A stretch of DNA of 64,000 nucleotides from Hysterangium stoloniferum. Its lineage: Eukaryota; Basidiomycota; Agaricomycetes; Hysterangiales; Hysterangiaceae. Made by a program: the position numbers and the translations under genes. A model generated the notes under the pieces. That model searched no databases, was not told the DNA's origin, and saw nothing but the letters and a program-made list of their open reading frames with translations. The stretch is from positions 744,001-808,000 of the forward strand of contig WHVD01000026.1 of the NCBI GenBank assembly GCA_015178975.1, given 5' to 3'. Of this stretch, positions 34,401 through 44,139 are shown piece by piece. Every line of letters begins with the position of its first letter. The first letter of the stretch is position 1.

Positions 34401-36700
34401 GAAACGCGAAAATTTTGGGTATATATAAAATAAACTTAATCCACCTGCAAACATCGCTGCACGGCGTCCCAACCTATCGCATATCACAGACCCACCAAGT
34501 GCGCCTGACATCTGACCCACGGCGTAAAGGGAGAATATTATTCCTGTCGCGTGAGCAGAATTTCCGGCGTTAAATCTGTCCTTGAATCTGTATTACAACG
34601 ATGGGTATCAGGCTTACCGGAAGGAGGGATTCACTTACGGTTGCATCCCGTTGATGCCTAGCGAATCCCGAATGAAAAAACGTCGTTGTCAGAACAAATA
34701 TCAACGTCGGAGAAATAAGTTCACCAGTCATCACACTTGATATGCGGTTCTGAAGTTAGATGTCGTACAAGCATATATTACAACACACACCTTGAGTCGT
34801 ATCCCCCGCTAATAAATAGTCAGAAAGAGTGGGTTGCCGGTTGGGCTAGCAACCACATACCTAAACGAGCACAGAGCCGTCATAACTATCAATGCGTATA
34901 GAACAAGGCTTTGTTTCGACAGTGGGTCCAGTCGGCCTTCAACGACGATACCATCATCGCTTATAATCGGACAAGAGATCATGGACCTGGACAATTTAAC
35001 ACACCTTTAGAAGCCTCCAATGTTGTAGTTGCATTATTGTGGTGGATGGGGTCACCATGTGCATCGCAAGGCAAAATATGATCCAGTGTTTCGTTTCTGG
35101 AACTCTGGTCATCTTGGGGGGAGGAGTTAGACAGAGAGTTTGCCATGCTACCATGGCTGAGTATAGTACGTTTGGAGATTATAAACAACGGATTAATAGG
35201 AATATTGTCCTGTCCCGCATAACGGGAGATGGTCTTCAGGCACAGATATACTCCACTCCATCACAAGAACTCGTGCATTCTTTTGACTCTAAGATAGTAG
35301 ATAACCCTTGAAAACTGTCACATCATTGCCGTAATACCAAGGCAATCAAATTACCCGAAGCCAATTCAATTAATTAGGCGCTATATTACTACTAGGAGGT
35401 CACATAATTCACTAAGTGTATCGTCAACAATGCAATTCTCATTGGTAATAACAAAATCCAATAAAAAAATACATAAATTTTTGATTTTGTCTTTTTCAAT
35501 ATTAATCAAAAACAACAACTATGGGTGCAATCCCAATGATCTCCATGTTCCTTGTAAACCTCAAGAGTTTCAAGCAATCATACCACCAATATATTAAATT
35601 AACTGAAAGATGTTGAAGATGCAAGGTAAGAAACGCCGTGTGAAAAGAAAGTGAGTTGGTGGCAGAGTGCAAGAGCAAAATTCATACAAGTCAGTTACGT
35701 GACCAAGTTTTGCCGCAGTTAGCCATTGTTGCTTGAAGCGGGATACAAATATAACAAAAAAAAAAAAAAGGTGTCATGCACGTGACCTTTGCTCGGGTTT
35801 TTTGTTCGGAATACCTCGGGGGGTGTTCTGAATTTTTGTCAGTTTTCCGACCTGAGTGTAAGGCCCACAAGCAGGTACCAGGCACCTCCTGATCACCAGG
35901 TTAACGCTACCATTTGATCTATGCCGATAGGGACAACACTTTACGGACAGATTTTAGTTGGGCTTATCTGTTCCCTCTCGGCGAGACTTCGGTCCTCCTG
36001 TTCTAAGTAGGGACACACGCAGCTTCTCTCAAACAAACAGAAACCTCAGGCTCCATTCAATCATCAATATAGATTCTTAAGATAATTGCTCGTTAGTCCA
36101 TAAATGGCCTCATGTAACTGCAAAAATTGAAAGCTTTCATTCATTCATGGTCCAGCTTGCTTCCCGTCTGAGAGCTTTCATCCTGTCTCGTCAATCAGTA
36201 TCACCGTTCTCGTAAAGCGAAAGTGCCATAACCGTCAGTTGAATCACCTTCTACATGTCTAACCATCAGCTTCAATGGAGGCGAATCTGTCTACCAATGT
36301 TGAGGCCACCGGGCGAATAGCCCAAACGTCGCGAACGATTCAAAATTCAAAATTTCCATACCGTGATGTGGAGAGACATCTTATCTATTCCATCAATTTA
36401 CTATCAGTTGTTGTCAGTAGCCGCTACATTTTTACCTGGATCTGACGATCATCGGGGATGGGACCGAATTGAATAGCAGCTTACTAAGAATCAAACAACA
36501 CTCTACGAGGAATTCATGTTAAATTTTAAAAAGGGGGCGAGTAGACGCCATTCATCGATCAACCTATTTATATAAGGTGACGTACGGGGGGCGAAGGTAC
36601 GGGTACAGATTGTGGACGAATGTGGCGATAGAGTCCGATACGATGAGAGTCACGTAATAGCGTGGTGTCCTCAGCGAGTGTTTATAGAACGAAAGACGTA
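31466..36700. repeat. Direct duplication, copy 2 (contains MFS gene 2)
   Basis: Second copy of the block at 24126-30200, in the same orientation. The unique spacer between the copies is about 1.3 kb (30200-31466). Exons and introns are both conserved, so the duplication was at DNA level and not by retroposition. Confidence 0.75.
31847..35146 (-). CDS. MFS sugar (hexose/lactose-type) transporter, paralogue 2
   Basis: Same family and exon layout as paralogue 1. The N-terminus from 35146 reads ANSLSNSSPQDDQSSRNET, then PIISDDGIVVEGRLDPLSKQ and LVLYALIVMTALCSF. Landmarks kept include the DRxGRR-type loop region (about 34470), GRFLLGVGVSF (about 34300), WKGRMTGFYQ (about 34160), WSWRIPLI (about 33980), RWLYIHGREEQAHKIL (about 33735), ELDDIFNEKYPAKAS and the stop at 31847. 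The last exon after the GRTLE splice is shorter and lysine-rich (KASLFKKK). Splice sites and motif residues are conserved although many third positions and introns differ, which suggests that both copies have been under selection since duplication. The two genes are co-oriented but 4 kb apart and probably have separate promoters. Confidence 0.82.
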
Positions 36701-37295
36701 ACCTGAGGGGAACTTTCAAGTAGCTGATGTCAGAGTACCGTAACCACATCTCGAAGATCTTTCTTCGTACAATGAGACACGAGTGAGATGCCAACGAAGA
36801 AATCCAACTTAGTCCCATAATTACGTGGGGTAACTTTGAAACCTCTCGATTACACGACAATGATTGACAAAGACGTCGCTCCTGAAAAATGGACAAATCT
36901 GGGTGAGGGCAGAGCAGCAGAGAGTGAAAGGCGAGCGGGGTTGGGGGAAGAGCATAGAGTGATAATGATATATGGGCATACTTATACCATTTTAGCAGGT
37001 AGTATTTGTTGGAATAATAGCGTTGACTGCTTAGAGGACAGGGGAGAATGCTAACTCGGCAATGCGTTGCCGAGGTAGTATATATAGTTAACGAGAAGTT
37101 TTCATCGCCTCAGTTGCTCACCTAACGGTCCCAACTAAGGTGTAAGTAGTGATACTATAACTATCACGATATATGTATGTACCTATACTAATCTACATGT
37201 AGTTATATATTATAGGTAGTTAACTCATTGCTCACCTAATGGTCCCAACTAAGGCTTATATATTATAGCTTTTACCCCATTTATTTCTACATGTT
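35147..37295. other. MFS gene 2 upstream region and spacer
   Basis: Bases 35160-36700 share blocks with the upstream flank of paralogue 1. From 36700 to 37295 there is no recognised gene. At 37117-37260 the phrase CTCACCTAACGGTCCCAACT occurs twice, about 115 bases apart, just before the copia gag start. It may be the end of a copia LTR or leader. Confidence 0.5.
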
Positions 37296-37890
37296 ATGGC
37301 CCCCCCCGGTCAAACTGATGCTATATTACTTCCCACGAGTCAAACCCTGCCCCTACTGAAGCTAGATGCCGATGGGTCGAACTGGGTCTTATATAAGGTA
37401 TGAATCATATCAGTGTTGACCTACCGGATGCAAAAGCAGCGAATGACACATTGAATACAGATGAACATGCTTTCTTTGTGGCCACCAATTTTGCACTCAT
37501 CATATCTGACATCAAAGAGTCAGGATGTATACTAGACTCTGGTGCAAGCAGCCATTTTGATCCAACCTGTGAGAACTTCATAAATTTCTGCACCATTTCA
37601 CCACTCCCAATAAAGGGAGCTGACCGATGCACTTTTCACACTACAGGCCAAGGCGATGTCACATTTGTTATACACAACAGTCAAAACAATCACAAGATAA
37701 CACTGAAGGACATGCTATATGCACCAATGATGCCGACCCCTCTGATATCCATCAGCTGAATTGTGAAATCTGGTTATAAACTGATATTTGGCAAGGATGG
37801 TGCTCAACTAGCCTATCCAAATGGATGTAAAGTTTTCAAAGTCCCATAGAAAAACAGCCTATATATCATGATGCCAAAACACAGTACTGG
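37296..37890 (+). pseudogene. Ty1/copia gag start and protease, internally deleted
   Basis: ATG at 37296 opens a short gag N-terminus with LPLLKLDADGSNWVLYK, the usual copia gag opening, and stops at TGA 37401. From 37400 another frame gives the protease region ILDSGASSHFDPTCENF with the catalytic DSGAS, then KDMLYAPMMPTPLISIS, and a stop. Most of gag between these two blocks is missing. The gene continues to 37890, where a solo LTR has landed. A later part of the same kind of element (RT) appears at 41390-41799. Confidence 0.85.
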
Positions 37891-38697
37891 TGTCAGGGTA
37901 CGTACACGGCAGGTCTCCGGAGAAACCCATGGAATATCCGGTAGGACTTGGCTTCAGCTTATAGGCTGCACCCTCGCGAGATCATGTTGTCCAATTTCAG
38001 ACAGGTCGATGGGAATCCCAGGGAGTCCAGGCAGGGGTCATGGGTTGAGGGGTCATAGGTCGGAGGTCATGGGTCGTGAGTCGAGATAGGCAAGGGAGAT
38101 AAATGCACCAGAGCCCATAGGCTCCAACTAGTGTGAGCAGTGTAATTCAAGTAGGAGTGTAGAGCGGAAAATGTATTAGATTACTGGGGGGAATCTAAGC
38201 TGATTTTCTGACTGGATTGTATGTACAACATCTGCCAGTTAAATAGACCGTGGAGTGAATGTCATACCGAATCCAGTAATGATGAAATGAAACGAGCAAA
38301 ACATAAAACGGGAATAGTAAACCCCAAGTTTGGTGTTAGGAATGGGACGGAACGGAGCGGAGTCCGAATAGTGACAAATCATAAACCATAACAGAAATGG
38401 AGGAGCGGAGTCCGAATCGTGACAGGTCATTTGACTAAAACAGGAACGGGGCTCTGTTAGAGGGGTGATGGGTTTTCTGAGCGGGGTCCAGTGACTGATG
38501 TGCAGGACGAGGATATAGACAGAGACGGAGTCTGGTGGGTTTTCTGGTGACTGAAACACAATGTAACGAAGTCGAATGTAGACAAGTCTGACGTACAGTG
38601 TCTGGTGGGAATTCCGATGAACTGATAATGGGTGTGTATAGGGCACGGGGGTGTATAAGTTAGTGCCTGGAGTCCGGTGAGATTTCCGGTCATACCA
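37891..38697 (-). mobile_element. Solo LTR, family A, 807 bp
   Basis: Plus-strand ends are TGTCAGGGTACG (37891) and CGGTCATACCA (38697). The perfect 5-bp TSD ACTGG occupies 37886-37890 and 38698-38702. The conserved LTR motif is at 37951-37975. It is inserted in the copia gene described just upstream and lacks any internal region. Confidence 0.92.
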
Positions 38698-39169
38698 ACT
38701 GGACTGACTAGTCATACAGAACATGCCAGCATTGCACTCACACCAAGTGTTACGACCATGTCATAACCCATGTCACAACCCGATGGTCTCCGAGAATACT
38801 ACAGTCTATCAATGTTCCAAGTTATTGATCAAGTCATCATTTCAGCAACCTTCAGAATACCGACACTGATGTATACCTTCACGGCGATCAAACCTCGTTT
38901 ATGCCCCTGTCAAAATATACTCGTACCATCTGGTTATGCTTTGATACGTCCCCTTTCATTATGATGATCCATTTTACTCTATGTTTCACATATGCCCATA
39001 TATACTTGTAGCCTGTGGACTATTCCCTTTTCTCGTAATCCCACTCTCGGCTAAATCTTGGCTTCCGATCTTATCGTAACCTTCCGGTTCCTAGTCAAGC
39101 TTATTTGTCAATGCCGTTTTCCACTCTTCCCTTAGTTAGTAGTTTCTAAACACCAATAACTCGTATATA

Positions 39170-40763
39170 CAGTGACCCAAAAAAGCATCCAGATGTTTGG
39201 TGAAATTGGAAAGATGGGTTTGCAGCTCCAGAAATAAAATAGATAAAATTCTGAATAAATTAGAGGTAAGAGGTATACATCTGACCTACATGATGACATA
39301 AACATGACATCATAGCTTTCCTTATCAGGGAAGTAGGAAATGAACAATGAACATGGTGCATCCGGACATTTTTTTTGCTCTGTCAACTGATACATGAAAC
39401 TCAACTAAGGTTCATATAACTGTGGGAATTTCTGGTTAGGTTCAACAATGTCATGTGACCACATGTTTAAATAACACATTTATATGAACCTTTGCCTCAA
39501 TTCACCCCCCCACCACATGATGAAGAAGCACTCTACTGAAACAAGGCTCTCTGTCATTTCTCTTCTCCAGGAGGGTCACTCCTGCAGAACAATTGCTTCT
39601 AAACTTCATATTGGGCACTCTACAGTATCAGAAATTCACTCCCAACTCCCTGGTCCACTTCCAACACCTTCCAGAGGTTGTCTTCCCAAACTCTCCCCCA
39701 GTGATCATCACCACCTGGCTTGTTCTATCACCTCTGGACAGGTTGATAATGCCTCCCAAGCCAAGTCCCACCTCTCCCTCAATGTCTGCACACAGACAAT
39801 TAGAAATGCATTGAAGAAAGAGAATTTGAAGGCTGTGGTGAAGGCCAAAAGACCTCTTCTTGCCTGTCGACACATCAAGGCTCGATATGAGTTTGCTATC
39901 AAGTACCAGCATTGGACTGAGGAGGACTGGTTTAGGGTTATCTTCTCAGATGAGACCAAAATCAATCATTTGGGCTCTGATGGGAGGTTGTGGGTATGGA
40001 AAAGACCAGGTTCTGCACTCACTCAGCAGCATATCAATGGAACTATCAAATTTGGAGGGGGGAGTCTAATGATTTGGGGATGTATGACAGCACATGGTGT
40101 GGGGTACATGTGCAAGATAGATGGGAGGATGGATGGGGAGATGTACAAGGACATATTGGAGGACTATATCTTCAAAACAGTGGAGTATTATAGGATGGAC
40201 AGGGAAAGGTTTGTCTTCCAGCAGGACAATGACCCTAAACACACTTGCAAGTTGGCCAAGGATTGGTTCAAGGACCATCAGGTGGAGGTTTTAGACTGGC
40301 CTGCACAGTCTCCAGACCTGAATCCAATAGAACACTTATGGTGGGAGTTGAAGAGAAGGCTTGGAACATACCCTGAGGCACCCAAGAGCATATTGGAGCT
40401 CTGGGAGAGAGTGGAGGTGGAATGGGAGGGTATTCCAAGGGAGAAATGCCTTGAATTGATCAAGAGCATGCCTAGAAGGGTTTCTGCAGTACTAAAGCCA
40501 AGGGGGGGTACACTAAATACTGAAACTGGTAAAAACTAGTAATTAATTACAAGAGCAAAAAAAGTGTCCGGATGCACCATGTCCATTATTAATTTCCTAC
40601 TTTCCTGATAAGGAAAGTTATGATGTCATGCTTATGTAATAATGTAGGTCAGATGTATACCTCTTACCTCTGATTTATTCAGAATTTTATCTATTTTATT
40701 TCTGGAGCTGTAAACCCATCTTTCCAATTTCACCAAACATCCGGACACTTTTTTGGGTCACTG
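39170..40763 (+). mobile_element. Tc1/mariner transposon, complete, 1594 bp
   Basis: Ends CAGTGACCC and GGGTCACTG are flanked by TA on both sides (39168-39169 and 40764-40765). The inverted repeats are long, about 39170-39375 and 40558-40763. Each repeat carries at its outer and inner edge an inverted copy of a GTGTCCGGATG-type box next to an A-run, giving four putative transposase sites. The encoded transposase is open throughout, making this the only transposon in the window that looks able to move. It sits in a family-B LTR, and joining the flanks restores that LTR's sequence. Confidence 0.93.
39517..40539 (+). CDS. Tc1-type DD34E transposase, intact
   Basis: Cut-and-paste transposase of 340 residues, the usual length. 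An in-frame ATG at 39484 would add 11 residues. I prefer the one at 39517 because relatives begin right before the first helix-turn-helix. Domains: helix-turn-helix 1 (residues about 5-45, RLSVISLLQEGHSCRTIAS), a GCLPKLSP linker, and helix-turn-helix 2 ending KENLKAVVKAKRPLL. The catalytic core follows, with D145 in FSDETKINHLGS, D237 in FQQDNDPKHT and E272 in SPDLNPIEHLW. There are 34 residues between the last two, the Tc1 spacing. GGGSLMIWGCM and the C-terminal SMPRRVSAVLKPRGG are also present. No stop or frameshift is seen. Confidence 0.95.
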   Translation: MMKKHSTETRLSVISLLQEGHSCRTIASKLHIGHSTVSEIHSQLPGPLPTPSRGCLPKLSPSDHHHLACSITSGQVDNASQAKSHLSLNVCTQTIRNALKKENLKAVVKAKRPLLACRHIKARYEFAIKYQHWTEEDWFRVIFSDETKINHLGSDGRLWVWKRPGSALTQQHINGTIKFGGGSLMIWGCMTAHGVGYMCKIDGRMDGEMYKDILEDYIFKTVEYYRMDRERFVFQQDNDPKHTCKLAKDWFKDHQVEVLDWPAQSPDLNPIEHLWWELKRRLGTYPEAPKSILELWERVEVEWEGIPREKCLELIKSMPRRVSAVLKPRGGTLNTETGKN

Positions 40764-40869
40764 TAAACCCGCTGTAATGTAACTAGTAGACAATCAGAAT
40801 ATCGACTTAGATAACTTAGATACCCCTCTAATTTCCGACTCCATTATCTATTCACGACCACCACATTCT

Positions 40870-41025
40870 GACTCTCAGTCTCTGACTCTCTCAGTCTCCG
40901 ACTCTCTCAGTCTCCGACTCTCTCAGTCTCCGACTCTCTCAGTCTCCGACTCTCTCAGTCTCCGACTCTCTCAGTCTCCGACTCTCTCAGTCTCCGACTC
41001 TCTCAGTCTCCGACTCTTGGTCTCT
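40870..41025. repeat. 14-bp minisatellite, about ten units
   Basis: CTCTCAGTCTCCGA repeated about ten times almost perfectly, with variant units at both edges. It lies within the family-B LTR. The solo LTR at 45453 has no such array at the equivalent place. Confidence 0.9.
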
Positions 41026-41236
41026 GACCCCTCAGCCCAACCCTCGACTTATCCTTCAGTTTCCGATCGGTAGTTTACCGAGAGGTTTACTTGACAGGAC
41101 TAGTTTCTGCCCGCCCGAAATTTAAGGACACCCGATGGTAACTTGCGAGGGTGCAGCACATAAGCTGAAGCCAAGTCCTTCTGTTCTGTCCCTGTCGGTC
41201 TGCCGACCTCCATCAGTTTCTGCTCTTAACACAACC

Positions 41237-41389
41237 TACGAACCCTGCCCAGACTCCCTGGGATTCCCATCTGCCTGTTTGAAATTGGACAACACAATCT
41301 CACAAGGGCACAGCCTATAAGCTGAAGCCAAGTCCTACTGGATTTCCTGTGGGTTTCTCTGGAAACCCTCCGTGTATGTACCCTTAACA
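41237..41389 (+). mobile_element. Family-A LTR, 3' end fragment
   Basis: About 150 bp matching the end of family A, from the GACTCCCTGGGATTCCC block through the conserved motif (41304-41329) to the terminal CCCTTAACA at 41389. Its 5' part is replaced by the family-B LTR. Copia RT sequence follows directly. Confidence 0.8.
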
Positions 41390-41799
41390 CAACACATGTA
41401 TATGACCTGACACTAGTGATGAGCTCCAAAAACACCATGACAAAACTCAAACAACAACTGGGAGCCTGCTTTGAACTCATCGATCTAGGTCCAATACACT
41501 AGTTACTGGGTGTAAAGGTTGAACAAAATGAGAATGCACACATCCTATTGTTATCTCAGAATACCTATATCCAAAAAATGTTGGACCACTTCAACCTCAA
41601 CAACATGCATCCTGTCTCCACCCCACTTGAGCCCAGAACCCAATTCACAAACAATCAGTCATTCAGTACCAACAGAAAATGAGATGATATGAAGGATGTA
41701 CCATACAAACAATTAGTCAGGTCTCTCCTATACATAGCAAGAATGACACATCCCAACATATCATTTGCTGTAGGAATATTATTGCAATTCATGGACAAT
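41390..41799 (+). pseudogene. Ty1/copia reverse transcriptase/RNase H fragment
   Basis: Reads VYDLTLVMSSK (the YVDDLTLV active-site block with one Asp lost), MTKLKQQLGACFELIDLGP, a stop in place of the Trp of the WLLG block, NTYIQKMLDHFNL, and KQLVRSLLYIARMTHPNISFAV (in two parts: KQLVRSLLYIARM, THPNISFAV). It is then cut by a family-C LTR at 41800. The stops and the missing Asp show decay. It is probably the 3' part of the copia whose start is at 37296. Confidence 0.85.
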
Positions 41800-42470
41800 T
41801 GTGAAGTTCCATTCCCAGAGACTCCTCAGAGTATTTCCTGGAAATCATATCAAGTTCCAAACCATTTTCTGGACCAGTATCAAGATCCAGAATCCACCGG
41901 AAACCTGACCTTCATCCCTCAAGTACCCTTCAATCCAAACCCTATTCTGGTATTCTCCCTCAACTAGACACCTCCTGTTATGACTCAGAACTCATCAGAC
42001 TCTGCCCTTTGACAGTTGAGTTCTCCATATGTCCCTAGTCATTTTCCAGCCCAAACTTCCAGTTGGACTCCCAGTGTTTATTCTAGATACCTTGATCTGT
42101 GGCCCAACCTTCTGTATGACCCATTCCTGGATACTTCGATTCTCCATAACTTTCTGTAACCTTCCGACCCGACTTCCATCCATGGAACATTTCTAGTTCC
42201 TGGATTTCCAAACCTCATCCCTTTTTCCATATTTGGTAACTGACAGGTTAACAGTTATTCTTCACTTGTTTATGTTCTTGTACTTATTCCCTGATCTGTC
42301 CCCATCCTTGTTTCCCCATTTATCTGACTTGTTGTTGTATTCCCATTTTGGAATCTTCATCCTCTCTCTGACCACATTCTGTGGACCCTGTGTTACATTG
42401 GATTCATTTTCATTTTTCCCTGTTGCCCTATGTCTCTCTTTGCTTTTACAGGTTTCTGACAAGTCCTAGC
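41800..42470 (+). mobile_element. Family-C LTR, 5' part
   Basis: Starts TGTGAAGTTCCATTCC at 41800, inside copia sequence, and matches 57736-58418 over most of its length (GAGACTCC, AGATCCAGAATCCACCGG, TAGACACCTCCTGTTATGAC blocks). The 3' part with the conserved motif is missing, and the similarity fades near 42470 before an A-run at about 42537. Confidence 0.7.
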
Positions 42471-42579
42471 AGACCTTCCCCCAGACATTTTTTTATGTTT
42501 CACTTTTTATGTTTCACAATTTCATTTTATCACACCAAAAAAAAAAAACTATTAAAACTTTATTATTTTATTTTTAATC

Positions 42580-43360
42580 CACATGTATGGGGTTATGCTT
42601 CTGCCCAACCTCAGCAATCTCCTTTGGGAGCTCTGCTATCTCCTTGGGGACCCCATCCTCATCCAAGCCAGGCTCCTCAGAACTCCCGATCTGTGGTTCT
42701 GCATACATGCATACACATACCTGCCATACTCAGCCAAAAACACCCAGAACTCCCCACAGAGTTCCTGGAGCATTTCCACCATGGTCTCCTGCACCCAGTT
42801 GCCCTCTTCAAGCAACTGGTTTTAGGCCTCTATGCCCACAGCTATCTGCCTTAAGACCTCCTGGAAGCCTGCAGGCCTGTCTGAACTACCCATGTCCTGT
42901 GCCACGGACCCCATGGGCTCATGAACAAGTGAGCACCTCACTTTGAGGTGCACACATTGCCAACAGCCCAGCCCCTGCCCGGACTTCCAATGACATTCAG
43001 TGTTCCAGTCGATACAATTGGAAACTGTGGGTTGTTTTTCACCTGCAAGCAGACTGGAGCCGCTTTCCTTGCCTTCTGTTGATGTGGTCAGTCCCTGAAA
43101 AAATCCCACAGACCCAAGACTTACCTTTTGAGGGCTCTCTGGCTCCCCCTTGGACTCCGACTCAGCCTCTACCACTTTGCACTAAGAGAAGAGTCAGTAA
43201 ACTGACTATGCAACTCAGTGGAACTTACCTTTCCTGTGGCAACCACAGCTCTCTCCATGGCTGCTTTGGCTTGTTCCACAGCAACCCGCACAGCCTCCTC
43301 CTCATCTTTCTTCCTCTGCTCCTCAGAGGTAGAGGGAGAGGCTTGGCCTTCGAGTCCCAA
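42580..43360 (-). CDS. Cysteine-cluster protein, probably transposon-associated
   Basis: Starting at 43360, an N-terminus rich in Glu, Lys and Ala (EEQRKKDEEEAVRVAVEQAK, likely a helix or coiled coil) is spliced twice. The introns run about 43228-43175, and about 43123-43094 (30 nt, unusually short). The following exon contains NCIDWNTECHW and then GCWQCVHLKVRCS. The pattern is two CxxC-x6-C modules, the first lacking its first Cys. The C-terminal part continues as LCGEFWVFLAEYGRYVYAC. Proteins with repeated CxxC-x6-C modules occur in many basidiomycete genomes, often near retroelements. Their function is unknown to me. The boundaries are approximate. Confidence 0.5.
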
Positions 43361-43435
43361 AGTGAGTGATTTTGTAAAAGTTCAGAAGTTGACTAATTTC
43401 CGAAACAGAAACAAAAGGTCAAAGCTCCAGAATGG

Positions 43436-44046
43436 ATGGAAGTCGTCCATGACAGTCTGTGTTATCGATGTTCGATTTGGAATTTGACTTGTTGGAAACA
43501 GAAGGTAAAATGGGGTGGAACTTGCTATCCCTGCACGGTTCTCAAACTTCCATGCACTCTCACCGTGAAGGGGGTTCCGAAAGGTGAGAAGGCTCAGAAA
43601 ACTGATGATGTGGAAAATCTGGGAATGGCCAAGATTGCAGAAACTGAAGTGCCGAGTACGGATAGTTTTGCCATTGAGCTCCTCAAGGACACTGTGGACA
43701 CGTTAGTTTTTATCAGAATGGAACTTATGAAAATGCGGGATGCTCTGGAGTGCCATAACAATATCCAGGAAATAGGTTTCCAGTCGTTGACCCAGAATTT
43801 CCAGAGGCAAAATGGATTTCTGGAGAAGGTAATGGTTTTATTGCAGTTTCCAAAAGGTTTTCCAATCAGGCAAGGGACCAGCCAAATGATCTGTTGGTGG
43901 AATGTGTCGAGAAAAGGTGGGAGTCAGGAAAGGGGCCGGAAAGTGAGGATGATGAAGTGCAGGATATGGTGGAAAGTGCAGAGGTTGCAGATGATATGGC
44001 AGTTGAGGTGGAAGGAGGATTTGGGGTGTCAGAAACATTGAAATAG
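43436..44046 (+). CDS. Cysteine-cluster protein, divergent partner
   Basis: The frame from 43436 reads CYRCSIWNLTCWKQ, then GTCYPCTVLKLPCT: two CxxC-x6-C modules, followed by a helical coiled-coil-like stretch (SFAIELLKDTVDTLVFIRME) and a Gln-rich helix. A one-base slip at about 43830-43860, or a very short intron, moves to a frame with a strongly acidic tail (SEDDEVQDMVESAEVADDMA) and a stop at 44046. The first module closely resembles that of the minus-strand gene that starts 76 bases upstream (IDWNTECHW and SIWNLTCWK), so the two are divergently arranged relatives. Confidence 0.5.
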
Positions 44047-44139
44047 TTGCAAATATATATTTTTTGACTTATATGATTTCAAAGAATGAGTGTGATATAA
44101 GAAGTATTGAAAACTGAACAGAAAGAAAATGGAAAAAGG

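Larger units (their letters stand above)
38748..41231 (+). mobile_element. Family-B LTR interrupted by a Tc1 transposon
   Basis: The LTR starts TGTTACGACC at 38748 and ends CTCTTAACA at 41231. Its interior matches the reverse complement of the solo LTR at 45453-46196, including the GTCAAGCTTATTTGTCAA block (39097) and the AATCAGAATATCGACT block (40793). A Tc1 element occupies 39170-40763, and a 14-bp minisatellite lies at 40870-41025. The flanking pentamers differ (CCAAG and CAACC). The left flank is copia and the right flank is family-A LTR. Confidence 0.8.

Noticed and set aside
40870..41025. CRISPR-like regular repeats
   Set aside because: Continuous 14-bp tandem units without unique spacers, in a eukaryotic LTR. 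It is a minisatellite.
42583..42946. Plus-strand frames of 80-157 codons
   Set aside because: They overlap the minus-strand cysteine-cluster gene, which has a meaningful motif pattern. The plus frames look like shadows.
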